A stretch of 64,000 bases of DNA from Rhizobium johnstonii 3841 (GCF_000009265.1 NC_008380.1:3167501-3231500); one strand, 5' to 3'. Positions 32,414 to 41,701 are shown, numbered from the stretch's first letter. Numbers and translations: made by a program. The notes: a model not told the origin generated them from the letters alone.

Positions 32414-34402
32414 CTATGTGTGGCAGCAGGAACCGTTTCCGGTGTCATCGGCCGAACGCTGCAGGCGATTGTCGACGCTCTGGCTGTTTTCTTCCGGCGG
32501 CAGGTCCATGGCGATGTTGGATGCGAAGAAGCCGTTCGGTTTCAGCGTGAAGCCGGCATATTCCACGGGCATGATTGGAAAATCCTCGGGCTTGCAGACA
32601 TGGGTATGGCCGAAGGAATGCCAGAGCACGACATCGGCATTCTCGATGTCGCGGTTCTGCTTGACATAACCCGGCAGGCCGTCGCCGCCGGCATGCACGT
32701 TCGGATAATCGCCGCTCGCGTATTTTTCCCTGGCATCGAAGGCCGTGACCCAGATGTGTTTCTTGGCGAAGCCGCCGCGCTGGGCAACGGTCGAATCCGG
32801 CTGGGCAAGCATGACCGGCGACGGCATGACGACAATCTTGTAGCCCGGCGCCTTGCCGACGCTGTTCTTTATGTTGGGGTTGGAGACTTTCCAATAGCGG
32901 CCGGTCTCGCCATTGGCGACTGCCGGCGAATCGAGTTCGCGCTTCAGCACACGGCTCCTGGTATCGAAGACATTGCCATAGGGATTATCTTCACCCCAGG
33001 GACGCGGCACGAACTCATGCTCGGTCACGGTATTGTCGCCGCCATCGACATCCATGTGCAGGCGCGCATTGAAAAAATGCTGGTGGGTCGGACCGCCGAG
33101 ATTGTCATCAACCATGCCGCCCCATGGATAGGTTTCGCCGGTCGCGACCGCCGCCGTCTGGATGATGCCGGTGAGCTTGGCTTCGAGCTGGATCGTGCCG
33201 TCCTGGTAGAGATACCAGTAGAAGCCGTAATCATAGTTGCCGACGGTTGCGAAGAAGGAGATGACGAGGCGGCGCGAACGGCGCACTTCGAAAATACCGT
33301 TGCGGAATTCGTAATGCTTCCAGAGGATTCCGTAATCCTCCTCATGCATGCAGATGGCGTTCTTCATGATGAAAGGCTGGCCGAGATCATCCGCCGCCGG
33401 CACGTCGAAATAGTGAATATGGCCGAGGCAGTCGCAGCCGAGTTCGAGGCAATTGGCCAGGCGTCCAAGGCCATATTCGCCGGCATCGAAGGCGCTCTTC
33501 CAATAGTGGTTCGCGGTCGGATCGGCATAGGGCACGACCATTTCGGTGACACTGGCGCGAAAGACGACGGGCCGCAGCCTGCCCTGATCCTTGATGCCGA
33601 GTTCATGCAGAACGAGGCCTTCGCGCGGGGTGAAACCGACACGGAAACTCCAGTTCTGCCATTCGACTTTCCAGCCGTCGACCGTAAAGCTCGGCCCTTG
33701 CGGCTGAACGATATGCAGCGGCGTGAGATCGGGCCGCTGTTCCGGGAAGGTTTCGCGGCCATAATTGCGCTTCTTCTTCGGGACCGGAATGATCTTCTCG
33801 TCGTCGACGAGATCGACCACCCGGTTGGTGATCAGATCGACCACCGCCACCACGCCCTCGATCGGATGCGCGTAGCCGTTGTCACGGACATCCTCGCGCC
33901 AATAGGACACGGCGCGGACGATGCGCTTTCCCTTCTCGAATTCGCGGCCAAAATAGCCCGAGGAAAAAGGATCGATCTGGATGAGCGGAATATCCTCATC
34001 GGTAATGCCGCGCTTCTTGACGGCAGCGATCCAGCGCGGATCGGATTTGACGGTGCCTTCAACGGTTTCGAATTCGCACAGCATGATCGGCGGCTGACCG
34101 TAGGGCAGTTCATCGAGAGGCAGCCGGATATAGGAGGATACCGTGCCGGCAGTCAGGTCTACGATACCCTCGAAGGTTTCGCCATTGCTGATGTCAATTG
34201 CCAGGATGAAGGCGAGCCGCGGCAGCCTGTCGCCCAGGCGATAGGCGGCAAGATCTGCCTTGGTCGGCTCCTCCAGCCGGGTGATCGGAAAGCGGAAGGT
34301 GGCTGCGAGTGTCTGCGTATCCTTGAGTATGGCAACGGCAGAAGCGATCTCGTCGAGGCTCAGAGGATCAAGCGGATGGGTGACTGCGACAACGGCGTCC
34401 AT
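32414..34402 (-). CDS. copper-containing primary amine oxidase
   Basis: A 662-residue enzyme that oxidises primary amines to aldehydes with release of NH3 and H2O2. The topaquinone precursor is Tyr390 in V-G-N-Y-D-Y-G-F-Y-W. Copper His ligands lie in H-Q-H-F-F-N-A-R-L-H and in W-H-S-F-G-H-T-H-V. The catalytic base Asp is in F-D-A-G-E-Y-G-L-G. Length and layout match Arthrobacter-type amine oxidases, and there is no signal peptide, so it is probably cytosolic. The start at 34402 has AAAGAGG before it. It is the last gene of an operon with an APC permease and a small membrane protein. Confidence 0.95.
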   Translation of the reverse strand: MDAVVAVTHPLDPLSLDEIASAVAILKDTQTLAATFRFPITRLEEPTKADLAAYRLGDRLPRLAFILAIDISNGETFEGIVDLTAGTVSSYIRLPLDELPYGQPPIMLCEFETVEGTVKSDPRWIAAVKKRGITDEDIPLIQIDPFSSGYFGREFEKGKRIVRAVSYWREDVRDNGYAHPIEGVVAVVDLITNRVVDLVDDEKIIPVPKKKRNYGRETFPEQRPDLTPLHIVQPQGPSFTVDGWKVEWQNWSFRVGFTPREGLVLHELGIKDQGRLRPVVFRASVTEMVVPYADPTANHYWKSAFDAGEYGLGRLANCLELGCDCLGHIHYFDVPAADDLGQPFIMKNAICMHEEDYGILWKHYEFRNGIFEVRRSRRLVISFFATVGNYDYGFYWYLYQDGTIQLEAKLTGIIQTAAVATGETYPWGGMVDDNLGGPTHQHFFNARLHMDVDGGDNTVTEHEFVPRPWGEDNPYGNVFDTRSRVLKRELDSPAVANGETGRYWKVSNPNIKNSVGKAPGYKIVVMPSPVMLAQPDSTVAQRGGFAKKHIWVTAFDAREKYASGDYPNVHAGGDGLPGYVKQNRDIENADVVLWHSFGHTHVCKPEDFPIMPVEYAGFTLKPNGFFASNIAMDLPPEENSQSVDNRLQRSADDTGNGSCCHT

Positions 34403-34478
34403 GGATATACCTCTTTGGTTTTTGGCCTCTTGGTTTCGGAAGAGACGACGCAGCATGGCGCGTCGCTAGCTGCGGTGA

Positions 34479-34652
34479 TCAGGATCGGCCGGAGCAGATC
34501 TGCGTCTCGATCATCATCTGGTCTGCATGAATGCAGAACAGAGAGCAGAAGGCGTGTGCCTCGACGGCAACCAGCAATGTTGCGCCGGCGAGGATCGCGA
34601 CCGCGAGAACCAGAAGGCGATCGACGGGTGAAAATTCAGCAACCGCACTCAT
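34479..34652 (-). CDS. 57-aa single-pass membrane protein coupled to the APC permease
   Basis: The ATG overlaps the permease stop codon (ATGA at 34649-34652). The protein starts MSAVAEFSPVDRLLVLAV, has one helix (residues 12-32), then a Cys/His-rich tail (H-A-F-C-S-L-F-C-I-H-A-D-Q-M-M-I-E-T-Q-I-C) and stops at 34479. The position between permease and amine oxidase, the tight overlap and the clean membrane segment argue for a true gene, perhaps an accessory subunit of the permease. No family known to me. Confidence 0.65.
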   Translation of the reverse strand: MSAVAEFSPVDRLLVLAVAILAGATLLVAVEAHAFCSLFCIHADQMMIETQICSGRS

Positions 34653-36100
34653 TCGAAGACCTTTCCAAGCGAGGCGTAGAGAGCGGGCTTGGATCTCTTG
34701 ACCCGGATCGCAAACAGCGCGCCAAGAATGCCCACCAGCACCATGGCATAGGGGAAAGCCTTGACGATCAGGCTTTCGCTGCCGGAAAGGAGTGAAAGAT
34801 TGGAACTGACCAGCACCAGCGAACCTATGAGACCGAGCAGCGCCAGCACTGGCGCGGTCATCGTGGTCCAGGCGCTGTAGCTGTTCGGCGTCTTGCGAAA
34901 GAACATGATGATCGCGACGGAGACCAGCACCTGCACCAGCAGGATACCGATACCTGCCAGCGCTGCCATCCACGAGAACACGACAGTGTAGGGATCGGCA
35001 CCGAAGATCACGAACACGGCAAGGACGACGGCCGCGACCAGACTTTGCAGAAGACCTGCAGCATAGGGGGAGCCATGTTTGGTGTGAACCTTGCCAAGCA
35101 CCTTGGCGGCTAGACCTTCACGGCCGAGAGCGAAGAAATAGCGGTTGAGCGTATTGTGGAAGGACAGGATGCAGGCAAACAGGCTGGTGATCAACAGCAC
35201 GTTCATCACCTGGCTCGACCATGGGCCAAGCACGGAATTGGCGGCGGTGAAGTAGAAGCTGTCGAGGCTGGCAGCAGCAGCGGCCTGCACCTTGCCCGGA
35301 CCGTAGAATTGGACGATGGCCCAGGTGGAGAAGGCATAGAAGAGGGTAATCAGCAGCACAGCGACATAGGTGGCGCGGGGAATGGTCTTTTCCGGATCTT
35401 CGGCTTCCTCGCCGAAAATGGCCGTCGCTTCGAAGCCGATGAAGGAACCGATGACGAAGACCAGCGCCACGCCGAGACCGGGCGCAAAGACCGACGATGG
35501 CGCAAAGGAGGAGAAGCTGATGCCTTCCGGTCCGCCGCCTGAAAAGACGATGGCAAGATCCAGAACCAGCAATATGGCGATTTCGGCAATCATGCAGACG
35601 CCGAGGATCGCGCCTGAGAAGGCGATGTTGCGCTGACCGCAGACCAGCACGACGACCAGTGCCGCGAAGGCCCAGGCCCACCAGGGCAGAACAAGTCCGA
35701 GCGGCGCTATGGCATTGGCCATGAAGAAACCGAACAGGCCATAAATGGCGATCTGAACCGCGCTATAGGTGACCAGCGCCATGAAGGCGCCACCCACGCC
35801 AGCCGGCTTGCCGATGCCATGGGTGATATAGGTGTAGAACGCCCCTGCCCCGCCCACATGCCGGCTCATGGCGGTGAAGCCGATCGAGAAGAGAAGGTAG
35901 AGCAGGCCGGCGAGCACGAAAGCGCCGGGGACGCCTGCGCCGTTGCCAAAGGCAAAAGCGGCCGGCGAAGCGCCGACGACGGCCGTCAGCGGCGCGGCCG
36001 CGGCAACGACGAAGAACACGATATGGGCGAGGCCCACCGAGTCCCTGGCCAGACGACGCTCCGGCAATGATGGTGCGGGCATGCTTGCTTCCAGTGTCAT
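34649..36100 (-). CDS. APC-family amino acid/amine permease
   Basis: A 483-aa protein with 12 membrane helices. The start at 36100 (MTLEASMPAPS) is chosen for GAGGGG before it. Helix 1 has H-I-V-F-F-V-V-A-A-A-A-P-L-T-A-V-V-G and helix 6 has G-F-E-A-T-A-I-F-G-E-E-A-E-D-P-E-K-T-I-P-R-A, both typical for this superfamily. As it is cotranscribed with an amine oxidase, it probably imports an amine such as tyramine, phenethylamine or histamine (inference). Confidence 0.88.
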   Translation of the reverse strand: MTLEASMPAPSLPERRLARDSVGLAHIVFFVVAAAAPLTAVVGASPAAFAFGNGAGVPGAFVLAGLLYLLFSIGFTAMSRHVGGAGAFYTYITHGIGKPAGVGGAFMALVTYSAVQIAIYGLFGFFMANAIAPLGLVLPWWAWAFAALVVVLVCGQRNIAFSGAILGVCMIAEIAILLVLDLAIVFSGGGPEGISFSSFAPSSVFAPGLGVALVFVIGSFIGFEATAIFGEEAEDPEKTIPRATYVAVLLITLFYAFSTWAIVQFYGPGKVQAAAAASLDSFYFTAANSVLGPWSSQVMNVLLITSLFACILSFHNTLNRYFFALGREGLAAKVLGKVHTKHGSPYAAGLLQSLVAAVVLAVFVIFGADPYTVVFSWMAALAGIGILLVQVLVSVAIIMFFRKTPNSYSAWTTMTAPVLALLGLIGSLVLVSSNLSLLSGSESLIVKAFPYAMVLVGILGALFAIRVKRSKPALYASLGKVFE

Positions 36101-36221
36101 GGAGAACCCCTCTTTGCTTGTTTGTTGCCAAGAAGGTAAGCGCGGCGATCTGGCCCCGAAATTGCAGTTTATGCCAATGAATCGATAATTCGCGCCACGA
36201 AGGTCACCGGAGACGCTGAAA

Positions 36222-37259
36222 ATGGCAGTTGCATCGCATTTGATCAGCCGCATGCCCGCAGTTGCTTCAATTCGAGCCTCCGTCTTGATCCCGCTGGTGC
36301 AACAAATCGATAAAAGATCCGGGAAAACCGACCTTCTTCTCGCTTCGCACGGCATTCTGCGCTCGCAATTGGAAGATCCCTACGCTGTCCTGCCCATGGC
36401 GCGTTATGTCGCGCTTTTCGAGGAGGCCGCGACGATAACCGGCGAGCCGGCACTGGGAGCCCGCATGGGCACCGGGTTCAAGCCCGCCGACATCGGCCCC
36501 ATCGGCATGGTCTTCGCGCTCTCGCCGACCATTCGCAGCGCTTTCGAGCGGCTGTCGAAATATGTCAACGCGGTCCAGGGCGCGACCAGTTCCGGCGTGT
36601 TCGAGGAAAATGGCGATTTTGTCTGGAGCTATCGGATCGTCGATCCAGCGATGTGGCCGCGCCGGCAGGACAGCGAATTCACGATCGCCGCCTCCTGTCA
36701 GCTCGTCCGTTCGTGCTTCCGCCGTGGCTGGCGGCCGATCGAAATCCAGCTCGAGCATCACGCCCCGCGCGACGCCGGCGTGCTGGAACGCATCTGTGGC
36801 GCGCCCATCCTGTTCGGCCAATCTGGCAACCGGATCGTCATGAACAAGGCGGAGGCTGACCGTGTGCACCGTGCGGAAGACAAAAGCCTGATCGAAATCC
36901 TGGAGCGGCATATCGGCGATCTGGTCAACGAGCCGGCGGCCGGCGATATCGTCACGGAAAAGGTCCAGGCTCTGATCAGCATCTATCTCGGCCGCAAACC
37001 GGTCACGGTCGCAACGCTTGCCGCCGAACTGAAGATGTCGACGCGAAGCCTGCAGCGCCGGCTGTCGGAGGAAGGCGTGTCGCTTCGCGATCTCGTTCGC
37101 CAGCACCGCCAGACACTCGCCGCCCACTATCTCGGCGACCGACATGCCGCACCGATGTCCGAGATTGCGCGCGTGCTGGGTTACGCAGACAACACGGTGC
37201 TCTGGCGTGCGCTACGGTCCTGGGAGAAGAAGGGAAACCACCTATCTTCGAGACGTTGA
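36222..37259 (+). CDS. AraC-family regulator with PF12625-type N-terminal domain
   Basis: A 345-aa regulator. The N-terminal 190 residues match the arabinose-binding-like domain of OruR/ArgR-type regulators (I-P-L-V-Q-Q-I-D...E-P-A-L-G-A-R-M-G). The C-terminal AraC HTH is V-A-T-L-A-A-E-L-K-M-S-T-R-S-L-Q-R-R-L and I-A-R-V-L-G-Y-A-D-N-T-V-L-W-R-A. It is transcribed divergently from the permease/amine oxidase operon with 121 bases between the starts, so it is the likely amine-responsive activator. Confidence 0.88.
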   Translation: MAVASHLISRMPAVASIRASVLIPLVQQIDKRSGKTDLLLASHGILRSQLEDPYAVLPMARYVALFEEAATITGEPALGARMGTGFKPADIGPIGMVFALSPTIRSAFERLSKYVNAVQGATSSGVFEENGDFVWSYRIVDPAMWPRRQDSEFTIAASCQLVRSCFRRGWRPIEIQLEHHAPRDAGVLERICGAPILFGQSGNRIVMNKAEADRVHRAEDKSLIEILERHIGDLVNEPAAGDIVTEKVQALISIYLGRKPVTVATLAAELKMSTRSLQRRLSEEGVSLRDLVRQHRQTLAAHYLGDRHAAPMSEIARVLGYADNTVLWRALRSWEKKGNHLSSRR

Positions 37260-37285
37260 TCGAAGATGCACGGCCCGGACCACCC

Positions 37286-37328
37286 GCCTCGCCCTTCGAG
37301 GCTCCTTCGGAGCGCCTCAGGATGAGGC
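37286..37328. repeat. REP-type palindrome (CCTTCGAGG...CCTCAGGATGAGG)
   Basis: Same sequence family as 27591-27628 and 55063-55202. It supplies the last codons (A-S-S) and stop of the ModA-like gene. Confidence 0.65.
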
Positions 37329-38045
37329 TCTCTTGAGCGTTACGCCTGCCCGCTGGTGGCGCTCGACGCCCTTTGCCGCCAGGATGTCATCAACGGCTGT
37401 CGACGTCAGAAATTCCGACAGCTGCCTGGCAGCTTCTGCGTCCGTTGAATCGGCGCTGATGCCAATAGCGAAGTCAATGTAACTTTGGAGTTCTGCCGGA
37501 AACCGACCGACAAGCATGACCTCGGGAGCGGCGGCGAGAATCGAAGTCACGGGAACGACGCCCAACTCGGCCTCCCCACGGCCTACGGCCGGCGCTGTCT
37601 GCCCTCCTGATATGGCCACCAGCTTGGGCTTCACCTCATCGGCTATTCCCAAGCGTTCCAGCAAACCGGAGAAGTAGCCGCCGCTCGTTCCTTCACTGGC
37701 GTAGGCGATCGATCTGGCGCTCTTCAACGCATGTTTGAATGCTTCCACCGACCCGATGTCGAGCGGCCGACCGCCTGCCTTGGCCGCCACCCCCATTGCT
37801 ATCCGGCCGAACGCGACCTCGCTCCCCGCCTTGACTTTTCCCAAGACGGCCAGATCCTCAACCAGGTTCGGATTGGTGATGACGAGGTCAAAAGGCTCCC
37901 CAGCTTCAATCTGCTTCTTGACGACAGGATTGAGCTCCCACTTGACCGCAACTGTGAATCCTGTGTCCGTTTCGAACTGGGATATGAGAGCAAGGACGGC
38001 GGGTCGGACCGCAATAGCGCCAAAAAGGCGGATTTCCTGGGTCAT
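37317..38045 (-). CDS. ModA-like substrate-binding-domain protein without signal peptide
   Basis: A 242-aa protein starting MTQEIRLFGAIAVRPAVLALI. The periplasmic-binding fold of the molybdate-binding ModA group is clear (F-D-L-V-I-T-N-P-N-L-V-E-D-L, S-E-G-T-S-G-G-Y-F-S-G-L-L-E-R-L-G-I, G-E-A-E-L-G-V-V-P-V-T). No signal peptide or lipobox is present upstream in frame, and no ABC genes are nearby. It is therefore probably cytosolic, or its export signal was lost. The last residues are encoded by a REP palindrome. Confidence 0.78.
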   Translation of the reverse strand: MTQEIRLFGAIAVRPAVLALISQFETDTGFTVAVKWELNPVVKKQIEAGEPFDLVITNPNLVEDLAVLGKVKAGSEVAFGRIAMGVAAKAGGRPLDIGSVEAFKHALKSARSIAYASEGTSGGYFSGLLERLGIADEVKPKLVAISGGQTAPAVGRGEAELGVVPVTSILAAAPEVMLVGRFPAELQSYIDFAIGISADSTDAEAARQLSEFLTSTAVDDILAAKGVERHQRAGVTLKRASS

Positions 38046-38087
38046 GGCCGAACTCCGCTCCGATCTGTCCATCCTGTCCAACAGACC

Positions 38088-38450
38088 CTACGGCGCCGCC
38101 CCAAAGAAGGCGAGCCGGGTGAAGATCGTGTAGTCCGCTTCCGATACCATCAGCGCCACGAAGACCAGCACCAGCAGCGGCGGCAGCAGGATGGCGTAGA
38201 CGAGCGCCAGCCGTTCCCAGGCCATGTGCATGAAGATGGCGACGATCAGCCCCGCCTTCAGCATCATGAAGATGAGGATCAGCGTCCACCTGAGATAACC
38301 CTGGATGCCGAAATAATCGACCATGTAGGAAAAGGCGCTGAGCACGAAGAGCAGGCCCCAGACGAAGAGATAGAGCCGGATCGGGTGCTGCTGTCCGGTG
38401 TGTGTTTGTGCCACCATTTGGCTTTGTGCATGCGCCGTTGTCTCGTTCAT
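38088..38450 (-). CDS. cytochrome c oxidase subunit IV-like protein
   Basis: A 120-aa protein with three membrane helices (Y-L-F-V-W-G-L-L-F-V-L-S-A, W-T-L-I-L-I-F-M-M-L-K-A-G, L-V-Y-A-I-L-L-P-P-L-L). The K-A-G-L-I-V-A-I-F-M-H-M motif is the signature of the bacterial COX4/CyoD-like family. Last gene of the oxidase operon. Confidence 0.85.
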   Translation of the reverse strand: MNETTAHAQSQMVAQTHTGQQHPIRLYLFVWGLLFVLSAFSYMVDYFGIQGYLRWTLILIFMMLKAGLIVAIFMHMAWERLALVYAILLPPLLVLVFVALMVSEADYTIFTRLAFFGAAP

Positions 38451-38475
38451 GACGACCTCACCACGGATAGAAGCC

Positions 38476-39195
38476 CTACCACAGATAAAAAAACGCGAAG
38501 ATGAAGACCCAGACCAGGTCGACGAAGTGCCAATAGAGGCCCATGATCTCGACGGCCTCGTAGCGGCCTTTCCGGCTGGTGAAGAAGCCGCGCCGTTCCA
38601 CGTCGAAATCGCCCCGCCAGACCTTGCGGGCGACGATCAGCAGAAAGATGACGCCGATCGTGACATGGGTGCCGTGAAAGCCTGTTATCATGAAGAAGGT
38701 CGATCCGAACTGTGCCGCGCCCCACGGGTTTTCCCAGGGGCGCACGCCTTCAGTGATCAGCTTCGTCCATTCGAAGGCCTGCATGCCGACGAAGCCTGCG
38801 CCGAGAACGGCCGTGAGCAGCATCAGCATGGCAGTCATGCGGCGGTCGCGGCGATAGCCGAAATTGACCGCCATCGCCATGGTGCCGCTGCTCGAGATCA
38901 GCACGAAAGTCATGATCGCGATCAGGATCAGCGGCACGTCCTGGCCGCCGATATGCAGCGCGAAGACCTCGCTCGGATTGGGCCATGCAACCGGCGTCGA
39001 CATCCGGGCCGTCATATAGGCGATGAGGAAACAGCCGAAGACGAAGGTGTCGCTCAAGAGAAAGATCCACATCATCGCCTTGCCCCAGGAGGCGGTCTTG
39101 AAGGCGCGCTGATCCGAGCTAAAATCGGCCGCGACACCGCGCAGGCCGACCGGGCTGAGGCCTGGCTCGCCGTGTGTCTGGACAGGATGTGCCAT
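38476..39195 (-). CDS. coxP: haem-copper oxidase subunit III (CoxP-like)
   Basis: A 239-aa membrane protein with seven helices. W-I-F-L-L-S-D-T-F-V-F-G-C-F near the N-terminus and the later F-F-M-I-T-G-F-H-G-T-H-V-T-I-G-V and G-L-Y-W-H-F-V-D-L-V-W-V-F-I-F motifs are typical of subunit III. The ATG at 39195 is chosen because AGGAGA precedes it; the frame starts with TTG 6 bases earlier. One of two different subunit III genes in the operon, as in coxMNOP. Confidence 0.9.
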   Translation of the reverse strand: MAHPVQTHGEPGLSPVGLRGVAADFSSDQRAFKTASWGKAMMWIFLLSDTFVFGCFLIAYMTARMSTPVAWPNPSEVFALHIGGQDVPLILIAIMTFVLISSSGTMAMAVNFGYRRDRRMTAMLMLLTAVLGAGFVGMQAFEWTKLITEGVRPWENPWGAAQFGSTFFMITGFHGTHVTIGVIFLLIVARKVWRGDFDVERRGFFTSRKGRYEAVEIMGLYWHFVDLVWVFIFAFFYLW

Positions 39196-39206
39196 CTGCA
39201 AATCTC

Positions 39207-39926
39207 CTAACTGAGCAGTGTGCGGCAGAGATCGACGAAATCATTCGCCCATCCGGCAAAGAGCGCGAAGAGCAACAGCCAGACGGCGAGCATGAAATGC
39301 GAGTAGATGGCGGAAAGATCGACGCTGAGGCGCAGCCTGTCCGTCGCCACAGCCGTTGAAAATGCCCTGACCGTCGTGTGCGCGAGCACGGCAAGCCCGC
39401 CGAGGATATGCAGGCCGTGCAGCCCGGTCAGCATGTAGAAGAAGCTGTTGGAAGGGTTATCGGCCAGCACGTACCCGGCCGCCGTCAGCTCTCGCCATGC
39501 CTGGATCTGTCCGACGAGGAAGAAGATGGCAAGCGCAAGCCCTGCAGCAAGCGCCGGTCGCAACACCTCCATGCGGCCATGCACTGCTTCTCTTTTCGCC
39601 CATTGCAGGGCAGCGCTGCTTAAGGCCAGCGCCGCAGTGTTCACCCAGAGCAGCCGGGGAACAGGCGTCGCCCACCAGTCGGTCGACGCCATGCGCATGA
39701 AATAGGCGCTGACGGCAAGGCTGAAGACAGCGCCGACGACGCCGAGAAACACGAAGAGCCCGATTTTCACCGCCGGCGCCGGCAGCCTTTGCCGCTCGGC
39801 ACCGTCATGACCCGGCAGTTGCACCGACCCGGTTTCCAGCCAGGGCTTCGAGGTCAACCGCTGCCCGGAAAGCCACCAGAAGATAATGGCGGCGACTGCG
39901 GCAAGGAAGATCAGCATGACGTTCAT
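39207..39926 (-). CDS. coxO: haem-copper oxidase subunit III-like (CoxO-like)
   Basis: A 239-aa protein with seven membrane helices. It is weakly similar to CoxP (G-L-H-G-L-H-I-L-G-G-L-A in place of G-F-H-G-T-H). The last helices end A-I-Y-S-H-F-M-L-A-V-W-L-L-L-F-A. Its ATG overlaps the subunit I stop (ATGA). Two diverged subunit III paralogues are characteristic of the alternative coxMNOP oxidase of rhizobia. Confidence 0.85.
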   Translation of the reverse strand: MNVMLIFLAAVAAIIFWWLSGQRLTSKPWLETGSVQLPGHDGAERQRLPAPAVKIGLFVFLGVVGAVFSLAVSAYFMRMASTDWWATPVPRLLWVNTAALALSSAALQWAKREAVHGRMEVLRPALAAGLALAIFFLVGQIQAWRELTAAGYVLADNPSNSFFYMLTGLHGLHILGGLAVLAHTTVRAFSTAVATDRLRLSVDLSAIYSHFMLAVWLLLFALFAGWANDFVDLCRTLLS

Positions 39927-41701
39927 GCGTGGACCTCCCGTGTGACGCCGCCGCCTGACGGCACCGTCTGCGGAATGAAGTCCTCGGCCGCCCCGGGCAC
40001 GCTGTAGTCATAGGCCCAGCGGTAGACGACCGGCAGATCCTTGCCCCAGTTGCCATGGGCGGGCGGCGTCTGCGGCGTCTGCCATTCGAGCGTCGTTGCC
40101 CGCCACGGATTGCCACCGGACTCCTTGCCCCGGAAAAGGCTCCAGACCAGATTGAACAGGAAGACCATCTGTCCGGCTCCGACGATCAGCGCCATGACGG
40201 TGATGAAGATATTCAGCGTATGGGCCGAAGGCGGAACGAAGGCCGTCTCTCCCATCTCGAAGTAGCGGCGCGGCACGCCGAGCAGGCCGAGATAGTGCAT
40301 CGGAAAGAAGATCGCATAGGTGCCGAGAAAGGTGATCCAGAAGTGGATATGGCCGAGCACGTCGTTCAGCATGCGTCCCGTCACCTTCGGATACCAGTGA
40401 TAGATCGCCCCGAAGATGACGAGGATCGGCGCCACACCCATGACCATGTGGAAATGCGCGACGACGAACATCGTGTCCGACAGCGGCACGTCGACGACGA
40501 CGTTGCCGAGGAACAGGCCGGTCAGCCCGCCATTGACGAAGGTAACGATGAAGGCGAGCGCAAAGAGCATCGGTAGCGTCAGGTGGATGTCGCCGCGCCA
40601 CAGCGTCAGCACCCAGTTATAGACCTTGATCGCCGTTGGGACGGCGATGATCAGCGTCGTCGTGGCGAAGAAGAAGCCGAAGGCAGGGTTCATGCCGCTG
40701 ACATACATGTGGTGCGCCCAGACGACGAAGCTGAGCGCGCCGATGATGACGATCGCCCAGACCATCATGCGGTAGCCGAAGATGTTCTTGCGCGCATGCG
40801 TGCTGATCAGGTCCGAAACGATGCCGAAGGCAGGCAATGCGACGATGTAGACCTCCGGATGCCCGAAGAACCAGAAGAGGTGCTGGAAGAGGATCGGGCT
40901 GCCGCCGCCATGCTGCAGCTGCGTGCCCATTTCGACGATGGCAGGCATGAAGAAGCTGGTGCCGAGCAGGCGATCGAACATCATCATGACACAGGCGACG
41001 AAGAGGGCGGGAAAGGCGAGCAGCGCCATGACGGTCGCTGTGAAGATGCCCCAGACGGTGAGCGGCATGCGCATCAGTGTCATGCCGCGCGCCCGCCCCT
41101 GTAGCACGGTCACCACATAGTTCAGCCCACCCATGGTGAAGCCGATGATGAAGACGATCAGCGAGGAGAGCATCAGCAGGATACCCCAGTCCTTGCCGCC
41201 AGGCGTGCCGGAGAGAACGGCCTGTGGCGGATAGAGCGTCCAGCCGGCCCCCGTCGGGCCGCCGGGGGCGAAGAAGCCCGCAGCGAGGATCAGCACTGCG
41301 AGCAGGTAAATCCAATAGCTCAGCATGTTGGCGTATGGAAACACCATATCGCGCGCGCCGACCATCAGCGGAATGAGGTAATTGCCGAAGCCGCCGAGGA
41401 ACAGTGCGGTCAGCAGATAGATCACCATGATCATGCCGTGCATGGTGATGAACTGATAATAATGATCGGCATCGATGAAGGTGAAATAGCCGGGAAAGGC
41501 GAGCTGAATCCGCATCAGCCAGGAGAGCACCAGCGCCACTAGGCCGATTGCGATCGCCGTCAGCGAATATTGCACGGCGATGATCTTGGCATCCTGGCTG
41601 AACACATATTTTGTCCACCAGCTTTTCGGATGATAGAGCTCGACATCCTCGACTTCAGCAGAGGGGATGGCGCCTGCGCTGTCGGATGGAATCTCGACCA
41701 T
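39923..41701 (-). CDS. coxN: cytochrome c oxidase subunit I (CoxN-like)
   Basis: A 592-aa catalytic subunit with 12 or more helices. The haem a His is in T-M-H-G-M-I-M-V. CuB and cross-linked His-Tyr are in W-F-F-G-H-P-E-V-Y-I-V-A-L-P. CuB His-His lies in V-W-A-H-H-M-Y-V, and haem ligands in V-A-H-F-H-M-V-M-G. Start at 41701 is supported by GGGAGAG upstream. It reduces O2 to water and pumps protons. Confidence 0.95.
   Translation of the reverse strand: MVEIPSDSAGAIPSAEVEDVELYHPKSWWTKYVFSQDAKIIAVQYSLTAIAIGLVALVLSWLMRIQLAFPGYFTFIDADHYYQFITMHGMIMVIYLLTALFLGGFGNYLIPLMVGARDMVFPYANMLSYWIYLLAVLILAAGFFAPGGPTGAGWTLYPPQAVLSGTPGGKDWGILLMLSSLIVFIIGFTMGGLNYVVTVLQGRARGMTLMRMPLTVWGIFTATVMALLAFPALFVACVMMMFDRLLGTSFFMPAIVEMGTQLQHGGGSPILFQHLFWFFGHPEVYIVALPAFGIVSDLISTHARKNIFGYRMMVWAIVIIGALSFVVWAHHMYVSGMNPAFGFFFATTTLIIAVPTAIKVYNWVLTLWRGDIHLTLPMLFALAFIVTFVNGGLTGLFLGNVVVDVPLSDTMFVVAHFHMVMGVAPILVIFGAIYHWYPKVTGRMLNDVLGHIHFWITFLGTYAIFFPMHYLGLLGVPRRYFEMGETAFVPPSAHTLNIFITVMALIVGAGQMVFLFNLVWSLFRGKESGGNPWRATTLEWQTPQTPPAHGNWGKDLPVVYRWAYDYSVPGAAEDFIPQTVPSGGGVTREVHA

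Noticed and set aside
32420..34795. 791-residue plus-strand frame opposite the amine oxidase
   Set aside because: It is antisense of a conserved enzyme whose cofactor and copper motifs are intact. No family pattern is visible in the 791-residue frame.
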